DNA from: JAMXLO01 sp963812505
GTDB taxonomy: Bacteria > Pseudomonadota > Alphaproteobacteria > Acetobacterales > Acetobacteraceae
DNA length: 64,000 bases
Assembly (NCBI GenBank): GCA_963812505.1
Contig: CAWEVM010000010.1
Coordinates: forward strand, 106,403 to 170,402
Direction of reading: 5' to 3'
The notes under the pieces are model-generated. The model searched no databases, was not told the origin of the DNA, and was given only the letters and a program-made list of their open reading frames with translations. This document shows positions 35,465 to 44,820 of this stretch, piece after piece (within the stretch, counting starts at the first letter, position 1; each line of letters begins with the position of its first letter). The position numbers were made by a program, and so were the translations under genes.

Positions 35465-37015
35465 TCAGTCTCCTCGAGGCGCCGTCAGCTTCTCCATCAC
35501 CTGATCGATGGTGAAGCTCGCCGCCTTCTGCCGCGGCGGATAATCCCTGAACGTTGCCAGGAACTCCGCGACCAGCGCCTGCGATGGAATCGCGAGAAAG
35601 ACGTGGTCTATCAGCCAGTCGTAATAGGTGTTCGAGGTGACATCGGCGTGCTCGAACGGATCGGTTCGCAGATTGAATAGCTTCGGCACCCTCAGGTGGG
35701 TGAATGGCTCAGCCCAGAGCCGCAGAGTGCCCTCACAACGCTGCTCGACAAACACCTGTTTCCAGTTGTCATAGCGCAGCGCCAGAAGGTCGCCATCATC
35801 CGAGAAGTAGAAGAAACCCGGGCGCGGCCCACGGCTTTCCTGCCCGGTCAGGTAGGGCAGGAAGTTGAAGCCGTCGATATGCACCTTGTACGTGCGATCG
35901 TCGATCGTGTAGCCGGCCTTCAGCCGATCCATGACATCCGGCATCCCGGCCGCCGCCACAAGCGTGGGCAGCCAATCGTGATGGCTGACGATATCGTTCG
36001 ACACGCTGCCCGGCTTGATCTTGCCAGGCCAGCGCACCAGCCAGGGCACGCGGAACGCTCCCTCCCAGTTGGTGTTCTTCTCGCTGCGGAACGGGGTCGT
36101 CGCGCCATCCGGCCAGGAATTCGCGTGCGGTCCGTTGTCCGTGCCGTACATCACGATCGTATTGTCGGCCAACCCAAGCTCGTCCAGCTTCGCGAGCACG
36201 CTGCCGACATTGCGGTCGTGGTCGATCATCACGTCATGGTAGGGACTCTGCCAGCGCCCCGCCTGGCCGACACTTCCCGGCTTGGGATGGGTACGTAGAT
36301 GCATATGAGTGAAGTTCACCCAAACGAAGAACGGCTTGCCGGCCTGGTGCATCCGCTGGATGAAGTCCACCGAGCGCGCCGCGATGTCATCGTCTATCGT
36401 TTCCATGCGCTTCTTCGTCAGCGGGCCGGTATCCTTGATGACCTGCTTGCCGATGCGTCCATACTGCGGATCGACGGTAGCATCGTCGACAGTGCCTGCC
36501 TTGCAGTCCATCACGCCGCGCGGGCCGAAGCGCTTCCTGAAGTTCGGGAACTCCAACTCCTTCGGATAATCAGGCAGCTCCGGTTCTTCTTCGGCATTCA
36601 GGTGATAGAGATTGCCATAGAATTCGTCGAAGCCATGCACCGTCGGCAGGAACTCGTTGCGGTCGCCTAGATGGTTCTTGCCGAACTGGCCCGTCGCATA
36701 GCCCAGCGGCTTGAGCAGCGTTGCGATTGTCGGGTCTTCGGCGCGCAGCCCGATCGCGGCGCCCGGCAATCCAACCTTCGACAACCCGGTGCGGAACACG
36801 CTCTGCCCGGTGATAAAGGAGGAGCGGCCCGCGGTGCAGCTCTGCTCGCCATAGCAGTCGGTGAACAGCATCCCCTCGTTCGCGATGCGATCGATGTTGG
36901 GCGTGTGGTAGCCCATCAATCCTCGCGAGTAGCACGAGAGATTCGTCATCCCGATATCGTCGCCCCAGATGACGACGATGTTCGGCTGTTTCGGCTTTGG
37001 TGTACTTTCACTCAT
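35465..37015 (-). CDS. Arylsulfatase-type sulfatase
   Basis: 516 residues. Metal ligands are in IWGDDIG near residue 17. EQSCTAGRSSFITGQ places the Cys to be converted to formylglycine at residue 60 (C-x-A-x-R type). GKNHLGD, VNFTHMH and YGTDNGPH add further active-site residues. No signal peptide is visible, so the enzyme is probably cytoplasmic or exported by another route. It hydrolyses sulfate esters; the substrate is unknown. The ATG overlaps the stop of the formylglycine-generating enzyme gene (ATGA), so the maturase and its likely client are translated together. A strong hairpin lies downstream. Confidence 0.92.
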   Translation of the reverse strand: MSESTPKPKQPNIVVIWGDDIGMTNLSCYSRGLMGYHTPNIDRIANEGMLFTDCYGEQSCTAGRSSFITGQSVFRTGLSKVGLPGAAIGLRAEDPTIATLLKPLGYATGQFGKNHLGDRNEFLPTVHGFDEFYGNLYHLNAEEEPELPDYPKELEFPNFRKRFGPRGVMDCKAGTVDDATVDPQYGRIGKQVIKDTGPLTKKRMETIDDDIAARSVDFIQRMHQAGKPFFVWVNFTHMHLRTHPKPGSVGQAGRWQSPYHDVMIDHDRNVGSVLAKLDELGLADNTIVMYGTDNGPHANSWPDGATTPFRSEKNTNWEGAFRVPWLVRWPGKIKPGSVSNDIVSHHDWLPTLVAAAGMPDVMDRLKAGYTIDDRTYKVHIDGFNFLPYLTGQESRGPRPGFFYFSDDGDLLALRYDNWKQVFVEQRCEGTLRLWAEPFTHLRVPKLFNLRTDPFEHADVTSNTYYDWLIDHVFLAIPSQALVAEFLATFRDYPPRQKAASFTIDQVMEKLTAPRGD

Positions 37016-37989
37016 GGTGTGCTGCTCTCCTCGGTTGGTTTTGTCCGCACAATGCAGCGAAAGCCGATATGGCTCATTGCGCTGTCGATCATCTGCGGTT
37101 GGCGCGCGGCGGGGCGGTAGCGGCGGCAATAACTCGGCGCGCACAGGAAGGAGCCGCCTTTGACGACCTTGCGCGGGATTCGAACGGGAGGCTGGCGCGG
37201 GTCGAAGCTGGCCTCCATTGGTCCACCACGCGGGTTCGTCGGCACGCAGCAGGATTTCGTCGCTTCCTCCGGATGCCGCGCGGAGTACCAGTCAGACGTC
37301 CACTGCCAGACGTTCCCGGCCATATCGTACAGGCCATAGCCATTCGGTTGATAGCTGCCGACCGGCGACGTCCCTTCGTAGCCGTCGGTGGCAAAATTCC
37401 GCCAAGGGAACGGACCCTGCCAGGTGTTGGCCATCGGCCTGCCATCCGGTTGCAATTCGTCGCCCCAAGCGAACTCAGCGCCGTCGAGACCGCCGCGCGC
37501 GGCGAACTCCCATTCGGCTTCGGTTGGCAAGGTCTTGCCGACCCAAGACGCGTACGCCTCGGCATCGGCATAAGCGACATGAACCACGGGATGATGTTGG
37601 CGCCCGGCGATGTCGCTGTCAGGGCCCTCGGGCCGCTGCCAGCACGCGCCGGGGACATATCGCCACCAATTGCTGATGTCGCTCTTGTCGACCGGGCCGT
37701 CAGTCATGTGAAACACCAGCGCGCCTGGAACGAGGAGATCGGGCTTGGCTCGAGGGTATTGCGCCGGATCCAACGGCTGCTCGGCAACGGTCACATAGCC
37801 GGTTGCGGCAATGAACTGTGCGAATTCGGCATTGGTGACGGTGTGCTCGTCAATCCAGAAACCGTCGATGCTGACGCCGTGCACCGGACGTTCTTCCGGG
37901 TAATGGTGCTCGGAGCCCATGGCGAATGAGCCGCCAGGGACCCATACCATGCCGACCTGCGGATTGATTTGCATCATGGTCGAGCTCAT
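37012..37989 (-). CDS. Formylglycine-generating enzyme (SUMF1/EgtB superfamily)
   Basis: About 325 residues. MVWVPGGSFAMGSEHHYPEE opens the FGE fold, LPTEAEWEFAARGG is the family core, and the active-site pair is C283 and C288 in GGSFLCAPSYCRRYRPAARQ, matching the aerobic copper-dependent FGE. It oxidises the sulfatase Cys to formylglycine. Immediately upstream of, and overlapping, the sulfatase gene. The start has no strong ribosome binding site; an alternative ATG lies five codons later. Confidence 0.92.
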   Translation of the reverse strand: MSSTMMQINPQVGMVWVPGGSFAMGSEHHYPEERPVHGVSIDGFWIDEHTVTNAEFAQFIAATGYVTVAEQPLDPAQYPRAKPDLLVPGALVFHMTDGPVDKSDISNWWRYVPGACWQRPEGPDSDIAGRQHHPVVHVAYADAEAYASWVGKTLPTEAEWEFAARGGLDGAEFAWGDELQPDGRPMANTWQGPFPWRNFATDGYEGTSPVGSYQPNGYGLYDMAGNVWQWTSDWYSARHPEEATKSCCVPTNPRGGPMEASFDPRQPPVRIPRKVVKGGSFLCAPSYCRRYRPAARQPQMIDSAMSHIGFRCIVRTKPTEESSTP

Positions 37990-38520
37990 CGGCTCACTGC
38001 TTTTCCCGCAGCAGATCTTAGCCGCTACCCTGCTGCGATGGAACAAACCAGGGTACACTGCACGCGGCGGCGGTCGTTAGCGCGCTGGCTGCGATCAACC
38101 TGTGTGAAATCATATCGTGGTCCTGTCGTGTTCATGGTCGCTCGCCAGCCGCCGAGCATTTTGGCATGCTACGGCTGCTTTGCGCGGACGATTTACTTGC
38201 ACTCGATCATCAGGCGCAGCTATCCATTCGGCAACGTGTCAGCTTCGGTCCTCATCTGGCGAAGCCGAAATAGTCCGCTATTTCAATCAGTGCGAGAATG
38301 CCCAGCCCCAACAGGATTGCACAGACATTGAGTCTGTAGCGCTTCATTGTGAGTTCCGTGGGCTTGTCTGTGAGGCTCCTGTCCATTCATTCCTCAGTCG
38401 GCGCGCTATTTGGTACGGGACTGCATCGCCGCACCCCCTAGTGGTTGCATCATCCGCGCGCGATGGTCGAGCCCATGGCGGACCCGACTGGTGGCTGTTG
38501 AGTCAGGCCCGGTGCGGCTA
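37990..38520. other. Intergenic region with at most one tiny gene
   Basis: About 530 bases between the FGE start and tRNA-Phe. It should contain the FGE promoter. Apart from the 31-residue frame listed separately nothing is recognised. Confidence 0.4.
38252..38347 (-). CDS. Possible 31-residue single-helix membrane peptide
   Basis: ATG to TGA frame reading MKRYRLNVCAILLGLGIL, then ALIEIADYFGFAR. The basic N-terminus and a 17-residue hydrophobic core make a plausible small inner-membrane protein. The ribosome binding site is weak (GGA). Confidence 0.3.
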   Translation of the reverse strand: MKRYRLNVCAILLGLGILALIEIADYFGFAR

Positions 38521-38593
38521 TGCCCAGGGGCGGAATCGAACCACCGACACTGCGATTTTCAGTCGCATGCTCTACCAACTGAGCTACCTGGGC
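38521..38593 (-). tRNA. tRNA-Phe (anticodon GAA)
   Basis: 73 bases without an encoded CCA. Acceptor GCCCAGG with CCTGGGC, D arm GCTC...GAGC, anticodon loop CTGAAAA giving GAA, and T arm GGTGGTTCGATTCCGCC all pair. It follows yacG, its usual neighbour in Alphaproteobacteria. Confidence 0.96.
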
Positions 38594-38630
38594 GCCGGGC
38601 CGTTGCCCATAGCTCATGCCATGGAGGCGA

Positions 38631-38816
38631 TCAAGCCAACTCGGCCGGTGGCTCATCGTCCGTGTCGTTTTGTGTCGCCGGTATCCGATACTGTCCGGTC
38701 AGCCAGCGCCCCAGATCGACATCCGCGCAACGACGGCTGCAGAACGGCCGCAATTCATCCACGGCGGGCCTGCCGCAGATCGGACACGACGGGACAGATC
38801 GTCTGGGCTCACGCAT
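38631..38816 (-). CDS. yacG: DNA gyrase inhibitor YacG, zinc-binding
   Basis: About 61 residues. CPICGRP and FCSRRCADVDLGRWL provide the four Cys of the YacG zinc knuckle. YacG binds GyrB and inhibits gyrase in E. coli. The ATG lies inside the 3' end of the RNase G gene, so the two overlap by eight bases. Last protein gene of the hisG-to-yacG run. Confidence 0.9.
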   Translation of the reverse strand: MREPRRSVPSCPICGRPAVDELRPFCSRRCADVDLGRWLTGQYRIPATQNDTDDEPPAELA

Positions 38817-39900
38817 GTTGCGTCTCAAGTGTCCACCCTGTTGCCGGCAAGGAGGGGTCCGACCGCATATTCAAGGGACGCCCGGCGCGACGTGCAAGAT
38901 CGGGCAAGGCTTCGGCATCGGCCTGCAATGCCGCCACGATGGCGGGCGACGCACGCAGCACCGGCATCCGCTGCGGTTGCGACGCGACCTCCACCGCAAT
39001 CCGGCGCAACGCCGCCAACCCCGCGGCGTGTGGACCGGCTAGCAGCTCGTGCAGTGGCGGATGCACACGGCGCCGGACGATTTCGGCCAGACCGAGCGCG
39101 GTGAAGCCGAGCAGCCGCGGCCGCAGCGGGTCGTCCGCCAGCGCGGCGTGCAGGCCGGGCGCGAGGATGCGTCGCCGAGCGGCCGTCAGCCCGGCAAAGT
39201 CGATCAGGATCGCTCCGGACAGGTTGCGCAGCCGGATCTCCCGCGCCAGGCCGGGCAGCACCGCCAGGTTCGCCGCTCGATGCGAGGCCGCCTTCCCCTG
39301 CCGCCCGGACATCGCACCTCCGGCGTCCACGTCTATCGCCACCAGGGCCGGCGTGGGATGAATGTGCAATCGGGCGCCTCCAGGGAGGTCAACGTCCGGT
39401 TGCGCCAGAGCCTGCACCTGCTCCTCGACGTCTTCATCGAAGGCCCGGGCCACGACCTGCACGCGGTCACCGAGCGATGGTTTCAGCCTGGTGGCCAGTG
39501 CACTGTCGTTGACCTCCACGAGAGCATTCGGGTGGTCTCGAGCAAATTCCCGCAAGGCACCGGGTCCGACCCGTGGGGGCACCTCGTCTGGACCCAGGCG
39601 AGCCGTTAGGCGCGGACCCTTGCCGCCCTGGGCGGCGCGGGTGACGCGGACAGACACGAAGTCGCCCTCACGCAGACCGGCGCCACCTTCGCTGTCGGGC
39701 AGAAACCCCTCGGCGCCGTTCAACGCCAAAAAACTTCCCGCCATCGCCGGCACTCGGGAGATCACCCTGGCGCGGTGAAGATCGCCAACACCGTCCCCTG
39801 AGCCTGGCCGCCAGATCGCATAGTCCAGCAGCGTGTGGTCGTACAGCACGGCCACACGCACCTCGCCGGGGCTGGCCGCAGCCACGATGCGAGGCGTCAC
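38809..39900 (-). CDS. rng: Ribonuclease G/E family protein
   Basis: About 363 residues from a GTG that overlaps the stop of the Maf gene. An S1-like N-terminal part contains RVAVLYDHTLLDYAIWRPG and FLALNGAEGFLPDSEGG; the catalytic region includes LVAIDVDAGGA and ILIDFAGL, with the two Asp expected to bind Mg. It is shorter than E. coli RNase G (489) and lacks the C-terminal zinc-link Cys pair, as in other alphaproteobacterial members of this position. Probable endoribonuclease in rRNA or mRNA processing. Confidence 0.85.
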   Translation of the reverse strand: MTPRIVAAASPGEVRVAVLYDHTLLDYAIWRPGSGDGVGDLHRARVISRVPAMAGSFLALNGAEGFLPDSEGGAGLREGDFVSVRVTRAAQGGKGPRLTARLGPDEVPPRVGPGALREFARDHPNALVEVNDSALATRLKPSLGDRVQVVARAFDEDVEEQVQALAQPDVDLPGGARLHIHPTPALVAIDVDAGGAMSGRQGKAASHRAANLAVLPGLAREIRLRNLSGAILIDFAGLTAARRRILAPGLHAALADDPLRPRLLGFTALGLAEIVRRRVHPPLHELLAGPHAAGLAALRRIAVEVASQPQRMPVLRASPAIVAALQADAEALPDLARRAGRPLNMRSDPSLPATGWTLETQHA

Positions 39901-40472
39901 GGCAACGGCCAGCCCAGCCCGCGCAGAAGCTGTGCCGTCTCGAACAGCGGCAGGCCGACGACGTTGGAATAGCTGCCGGACAGAAAGCGGATGAACCCCG
40001 CGGCGCGGCCCTGGATGGCGTAGCCACCCGCCTTGCCGCGCCATTCGTCACAGGCAAGGTAGGCAACGATCTGACGCTCGCTCAGCCGTGCGAGCCCGAC
40101 AACGCTTTCCGCTAGCCGCTCGCCGCTGCGCCCACTCGGCGCAATCAGCACGACGGCGGTCATCACGCGGTGACGTCGGCCGGACAGCAGCGCCAGGCAT
40201 CTCCTGGCCTCCGCCTCCGTTTCGGCCTTGGGCAGAATGCGACGACCTGCGGCGACCACGGTATCGGCGGCCAGCACGTAACATCCAGCCGCAGCAGCCG
40301 ACGCCGCCTTTGCGCGTGCCAGGCGCAAGGCATGCTGGCGCGGCGGTTCATCGCGTAGCGGAGATTCATCGAGGTCGGCGGGCGTCACACGGTCCGGCAC
40401 GATGCCGATCTGCGCCAACAATGCGAGACGCCGAGGGCTGGCGGAGGCCAGAACCAGGGTTGCCGCGGTCAC
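39897..40472 (-). CDS. maf: Maf-like nucleotide pyrophosphatase
   Basis: 191 residues from a GTG that overlaps the infA stop. LVLASASPRRLALLAQIGI is the Maf N-terminus; AADTVV carries the catalytic Asp, and YAIQGRAAGFIRFLSGSYSNVVGLPL is the closing signature. Maf proteins hydrolyse dTTP, UTP or modified nucleotides and can affect division. The stop overlaps the start of rng (GTGA). Confidence 0.93.
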   Translation of the reverse strand: MTAATLVLASASPRRLALLAQIGIVPDRVTPADLDESPLRDEPPRQHALRLARAKAASAAAAGCYVLAADTVVAAGRRILPKAETEAEARRCLALLSGRRHRVMTAVVLIAPSGRSGERLAESVVGLARLSERQIVAYLACDEWRGKAGGYAIQGRAAGFIRFLSGSYSNVVGLPLFETAQLLRGLGWPLP

Positions 40473-40687
40473 TTGAAGCGGAAGGTGATCCGGCCCTTGC
40501 TCAAATCGTAAGGTGTCATCTCGACGTTCACCCGATCCCCGGCCAGCACGCGGATGCGGTTCTTGCGCATCTTGCCCGAGGTGTGGGCGAGGATGGTGTG
40601 CTCGTTGTCGAGCTTTACGCGGAACATGGCATTGGGCAGCAGCTCCATCACCGTCCCGCTGAATTCGATCATGTCCTCTTTCGACAT
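40469..40687 (-). CDS. infA: Translation initiation factor IF-1
   Basis: 72 residues: MSKEDMIEFSGTVMELLPNA start, KMRKNRIRVLAGDRV middle and DLSKGRITFRFK end are canonical IF-1. Binds the ribosomal A site during initiation. Stop overlaps the GTG start of maf. Confidence 0.97.
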   Translation of the reverse strand: MSKEDMIEFSGTVMELLPNAMFRVKLDNEHTILAHTSGKMRKNRIRVLAGDRVNVEMTPYDLSKGRITFRFK

Positions 40688-40745
40688 CCGACCTCATGAA
40701 ATAGCTTGATTTCGCCGCGGAACATGACCGCGGGGCTAGGGAAGG

Positions 40746-42041
40746 TCAAGCGCGCTTCTGCAACCGCAGCGCGATGCTGCGGGCATGCGCATTGAGCCCC
40801 TCGGCCTCGGCGAGCGCAATCGCCGCGGGGCCGACGCGGTCCAGCGACGCGGCATCCGCCGCGACCCAGGTGGTGCGCTTGAGAAAGTCGAACACCGACA
40901 GTCCCGAGGCAAATCGGGCGGTGCGCCCGGTCGGCAGCACATGGTTCGGTCCGGCAACATAATCGCCGACCGCCTCAGGGCAGAAGGCGCCAAGGAACAC
41001 CGCGCCGGCATGGCGGACGCGGGAGAATATTGGTGCAGGATCGCGCAGCATCAGTTGCAGGTGTTCGGGCGCCAGTCGGTTGACCAGGTCGACCGCTTCG
41101 GCCCAGTCACGCACCACGATGGTGGCCCCGTGCGCCTGCCAGCTCGCCCCGGCAATGGCGGCGCGCGGCAGCGTCGCGAGTTCCTGCGTGACGCAAGCGG
41201 CGACACGATCGCCGAACGCAACGTCATCGGTGATCAGGATGGCCTGTGCCGCTTCGTCGTGCTCGGCCTGAGCCAGTAGATCGACAGCGATACAGCGCGG
41301 ATCGTTCGCCGCATCGGCGAGCACGACGACTTCCGACGGGCCTGCGATCGCGTCGATGCCAACACGCCCGAACACCTGCCGCTTTGCCTCGGCAACATAG
41401 GCATTTCCCGGGCCGACGATGCGATCGACCGGCGCGATGCTGGCGGTGCCGAAAGCCAACGCCGCGATCGCCTGCGCGCCGCCGATCCGATAGATCTCCA
41501 CCACGCCGGCGCGACGCGCGGCGGCCAGCACCAGCGGGTTCAGCACCCCGTCCGGTGTCGGCACACACATCGCGATACGGGGCACGCCGGCGACCCGCGC
41601 CGGAATCGCATTCATCAGCACCGAAGAGGGATACGCGGCCTTGCCACCCGGCACATAAAGCCCGACCGCATCAAGCGGCGTCCAGCGCATTCCCAGGGTA
41701 AGGCCGGCTGAGTCGCTGGTCTGCAGATCGGCGGGCACCTGCAGGCGGTGAAATGCCTCGATGCGCGTTGCCGCGAGATCCAGCGCTGCCGTCAGCTCGG
41801 ATGAGATGCCAGCGACGGCGGCGTCGATTTCCTCCACGGTGATCCGCAGCCGATCGGGCGCCAACGCCAGGCGATCGAAACACTTTGTATAGCGCAACAG
41901 CGCCACATCGCCCTCGGTCCGCACATCCGAAATGATCGACGCCACCGCTCGATCGACGCTTTCCGTGGTATCTCGCGCCTGTTCCAGCAGATCGGTGAAC
42001 GCAGTTTCGAACCGCGGATCGGTGGTGGCGAGCCGTATCAT
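40746..42041 (-). CDS. hisD: Histidinol dehydrogenase
   Basis: 431 residues. LYVPGGKAAYPSSVLMNAIPA in parts, GPGNAYVAEAKRQVFG and the zinc/catalytic segment DLLAQAEHDEAAQA are diagnostic, with PEHLQLM near the C-terminus. Catalyses the last two oxidations of histidine biosynthesis. The ATG overlaps the hisG stop (ATGA). Followed by infA, 58 bases away. Confidence 0.96.
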   Translation of the reverse strand: MIRLATTDPRFETAFTDLLEQARDTTESVDRAVASIISDVRTEGDVALLRYTKCFDRLALAPDRLRITVEEIDAAVAGISSELTAALDLAATRIEAFHRLQVPADLQTSDSAGLTLGMRWTPLDAVGLYVPGGKAAYPSSVLMNAIPARVAGVPRIAMCVPTPDGVLNPLVLAAARRAGVVEIYRIGGAQAIAALAFGTASIAPVDRIVGPGNAYVAEAKRQVFGRVGIDAIAGPSEVVVLADAANDPRCIAVDLLAQAEHDEAAQAILITDDVAFGDRVAACVTQELATLPRAAIAGASWQAHGATIVVRDWAEAVDLVNRLAPEHLQLMLRDPAPIFSRVRHAGAVFLGAFCPEAVGDYVAGPNHVLPTGRTARFASGLSVFDFLKRTTWVAADAASLDRVGPAAIALAEAEGLNAHARSIALRLQKRA

Positions 42042-42730
42042 TGCCCCAACGCAGCGCGGAACCGGGCGATCCAGGCGCCGATCGCCTCCGGCTGTGTCTT
42101 CAGCGCAGTGCGGTTGACGATCAGTCGCGAGGTGATCGGTGCAATCACCTCGATCTCCACCAGGCCGTTTGCCCGCAGTGTCGCACCGGTCTGCACCAGA
42201 TCGACGATCAGGCGCGACAGGCCAAGACCAGGCGCCAGCTCCATCGCCCCGTTGAGATGCACGACATCGGCGTGCACGCCACGCGAGGCAAAATGGCGCC
42301 GTGCGATGTTCGGATACTTGGTCGCCACGCGCACCCGCGACCAGCGTGACGGGTCGTCGCTGCCCGCAGTCTCCGCCGGTTCGGCGACCGACACGCGGCA
42401 CACGCCAATGCCTAGATCGAGCGGCGCATAGACCTCCGGGTAGTCGAACTCCATCAGCACATCGGCGCCGCAGATGCCGAGCTGTGCTGCGCCGAACGCG
42501 ACGAAGGTGGCGACGTCGAATGGCCGCACGCGAACGACGTCGAGCGCCGCATCATCGGTCGGAAAGCGCAGTCGCCGGCTTTCCTCGTCGGCGTAGTCGG
42601 GCGCCGGAGCAACGCCGGCGCGAGAGAGGAGCTGGCCACATTCCGACAGGATACGCCCCTTCGGCAGCGCCATGATGAGTGGCGCCGTGACGTCCGGTGC
42701 AAGTTCGGCGGCACGGTAGGGCGCGGTCAT
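42038..42730 (-). CDS. hisG: ATP phosphoribosyltransferase, short form
   Basis: 230 residues. IMALPKGRILSECGQLLSRAG near residue 19 and LGICGADVLME are conserved; IVDLVQTGATLRANGL is the phosphoribosyl pyrophosphate loop. The protein ends soon after, lacking the C-terminal regulatory domain of long HisG, so it is the short form that requires HisZ. No hisZ is in the window. First step of histidine synthesis; coupled to hisD. Confidence 0.95.
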   Translation of the reverse strand: MTAPYRAAELAPDVTAPLIMALPKGRILSECGQLLSRAGVAPAPDYADEESRRLRFPTDDAALDVVRVRPFDVATFVAFGAAQLGICGADVLMEFDYPEVYAPLDLGIGVCRVSVAEPAETAGSDDPSRWSRVRVATKYPNIARRHFASRGVHADVVHLNGAMELAPGLGLSRLIVDLVQTGATLRANGLVEIEVIAPITSRLIVNRTALKTQPEAIGAWIARFRAALGQ

Positions 42731-42784
42731 CCAAAAGTCCCCGACGGAGGTGGGGCGTCTACACCACGGTGCGGCACAAATGAA

Positions 42785-42810
42785 GAGGGCCGGGTTCTGC
42801 CCCGGCCCTC
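42785..42810 (-). terminator. Terminator after the small lipoprotein gene
   Basis: Ten-base perfect stem GAGGGCCGGG / CCCGGCCCTC with a six-base loop and a minus-strand tail CTTCATTT, 28 bases after the lipoprotein stop and upstream of hisG. Confidence 0.6.
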
Positions 42811-42837
42811 GTTGATCAATCCGAGTGCGTCAGCCGA

Positions 42838-43008
42838 TCAGGGCGTCCGCACGTAGGTGCCAGGTGGTGGCGGTGTGACATAGGTCGTACTCGGCGCCGG
42901 TGCCGGCGTCACGACGGTCGCGGTCGGCTGTGGTGCCGGGTGCTCGTGGACATCGATACAGCCGGTGAGGGTCAGGAATACCAGTGGCAATACCCAGGAA
43001 ATTCGCAT
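42838..43008 (-). CDS. Small Pro/Thr-rich lipoprotein
   Basis: 56 residues. MRISWVLPLVFLTLTGC is a lipoprotein signal with lipobox LTGC; the mature part is about 40 residues rich in Pro, Thr and Val (PTATVVTPAPAPSTTYVTPP). Similar tiny Pro-rich lipoproteins are common in this class; function unknown. Confidence 0.7.
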   Translation of the reverse strand: MRISWVLPLVFLTLTGCIDVHEHPAPQPTATVVTPAPAPSTTYVTPPPPGTYVRTP

Positions 43009-43182
43009 TGGACGCACCCTTCGATTGGAGGAACGAGACTTACCTGAATCTGCTCTGTTCCGTGGCCGGTCCGTGCCGCTTTTGTGGCATGTTCTTGGCC
43101 AAACGATCACGACCCGGTGGGAGTTGTTGACGACCGGTCACTGATCGCTGATCCATTGTTCGGCTGGATGCGGGAGACGACG

Positions 43183-44820
43183 ATGTGGACCCTGCTCGAT
43201 CTTGCCGGCTCGGTTGCACTGCTGCTCTGGGGACTGCACATGGTGCAGACCGGCATTCAGCGCGGTTTCGGCCCCAATCTGCGCCGCGTACTCGGCACCG
43301 CGCTGGGCAATCGGCTGGCCGCCTTTGCCGCAGGCGTGGGCGTGACCGCGATCCTGCAGAGCAGCACCGCCACGGGCCTGATGGTGGCGGGCTTCGCCGC
43401 CGGCGGCGCGGTCGCGCTGGTGCCGGCATTGGCAGTCATGCTGGGCGCCAACGTCGGCACCACGCTGATCGTGCAGGCGCTGTCGTTCGACGTTGCGGAA
43501 GTGGCGCCGGCGCTGATCCTGCTGGGCGTGATCCTGTTCCGCCGCGGCACTGCCGCGCGAACGCGCGACCTTGGCCGGGTGTCGATCGGGCTTGGACTTA
43601 TGCTGATGGCGCTGCACAGCCTGGTGACGCTGGTGACGCCTTATGAGGATGTGCCCAGTCTGCGTTTGGTGCTGGGAGCGATCACCACCGAGCCGGTGCT
43701 GGACGTGCTGGTGGCCGCCGGGCTGACCTGGGCGGCGCACTCATCGGTGGCCGTGGTGTTGTTGGTCATGTCGTTCGCCGCCAAAGGCGCGGTGCCCCCT
43801 GACGCGGCCTTCGCCCTGGTATTGGGCGCCAACCTCGGCACGGCGATCAACCCGGTTCTGGAGGGCGTCTCGGGCGATGACCCGGTCGCCCGCCGGCTGC
43901 CGATCGGCAATCTGCTGAACCGCGCGCTGGGCTGTGTCGTGGCGCTGGTGCTATTGAATCGCATTGGCCCATGGCTGGTGCAGATCGAGCCCGATCCGGT
44001 GCGGGCCATCGCCGATTTTCACACCGGCTTCAACCTGATCCTGGCCGCCCTGTTCCTTCCCGCTCTGGGGCCGTACGCCCAGATATTGCGGAAGCTGCTT
44101 CCGGCACGGGTTGTCGCTGACGACCCGTCACGGCCGCGCTATCTGGACCCGACGGCACTGGAATCGCCGCCGATCGCGCTCGGGGCGGCCGCGCGGGAGG
44201 CGCTTCGCATGGCGGACGCTCTGGAGGCGATGTTGACCCGGGCGGGCGAGGTGCTGGCGAGCACCGATCGTCGCCGGCTCGGCGAGGTGCGACGGCTGGA
44301 CGACGTGCTCGATAGGCTGAACACCGCCATCAAGGGCTACCTGACCGCACTGGACCCCGAGGACCTCTCCGAATCTGATCACCGGCGCCTGTCGCAAGTG
44401 CTTGTCTTTGCAACAAACCTCGAGGCGGCCGCCGATGTGGTGGACCGCGACGTGATGGGACAACTGGCCAAGCGTCTGAAGCGGGGCGCCCCATTGACTG
44501 AACCGGAGCAGGCCGAGGCGCGGCGTCTGCTCGAGCGGTTGGGCGCCACAGTCCGGGCGGCGGCGGCAGTGTTCATGACAGAAGACCCTCGCGCCGCCCG
44601 GCAGCTTATGGCCGAAAAGGAGGCGTTTCGCGACCTGGAGGCCGCCGCGACACAGGCGCATTTCGCTGGACTACGAGGTGGCAAGAACCTCGCCGCGGTA
44701 GACCTCGACCTGATGCGGGAGTTGAAGCGGGTGAACGGCCACCTGGTCGCCGCGGCCGCCTATCCGGTGCTGGAAGGCCAGGGCGAACTGCTGGCAAGCC
44801 GGCTGCGGTTGGATTCCTGA
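43183..44820 (+). CDS. Na/Pi cotransporter family protein with PhoU-like C-terminus
   Basis: 545 residues from an ATG preceded by GGGAG. About nine transmembrane helices in the first 320 residues hold two inverted Na/Pi-cotransporter repeats with QSSTATGLMV and AHSSVAVVLLVM motifs and GANVGTT/GANLGTA. The C-terminal 200 residues form a PhoU-like helical domain. Expected sodium-coupled phosphate (or related anion) transporter of the inner membrane. Confidence 0.9.
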   Translation: MWTLLDLAGSVALLLWGLHMVQTGIQRGFGPNLRRVLGTALGNRLAAFAAGVGVTAILQSSTATGLMVAGFAAGGAVALVPALAVMLGANVGTTLIVQALSFDVAEVAPALILLGVILFRRGTAARTRDLGRVSIGLGLMLMALHSLVTLVTPYEDVPSLRLVLGAITTEPVLDVLVAAGLTWAAHSSVAVVLLVMSFAAKGAVPPDAAFALVLGANLGTAINPVLEGVSGDDPVARRLPIGNLLNRALGCVVALVLLNRIGPWLVQIEPDPVRAIADFHTGFNLILAALFLPALGPYAQILRKLLPARVVADDPSRPRYLDPTALESPPIALGAAAREALRMADALEAMLTRAGEVLASTDRRRLGEVRRLDDVLDRLNTAIKGYLTALDPEDLSESDHRRLSQVLVFATNLEAAADVVDRDVMGQLAKRLKRGAPLTEPEQAEARRLLERLGATVRAAAAVFMTEDPRAARQLMAEKEAFRDLEAAATQAHFAGLRGGKNLAAVDLDLMRELKRVNGHLVAAAAYPVLEGQGELLASRLRLDS

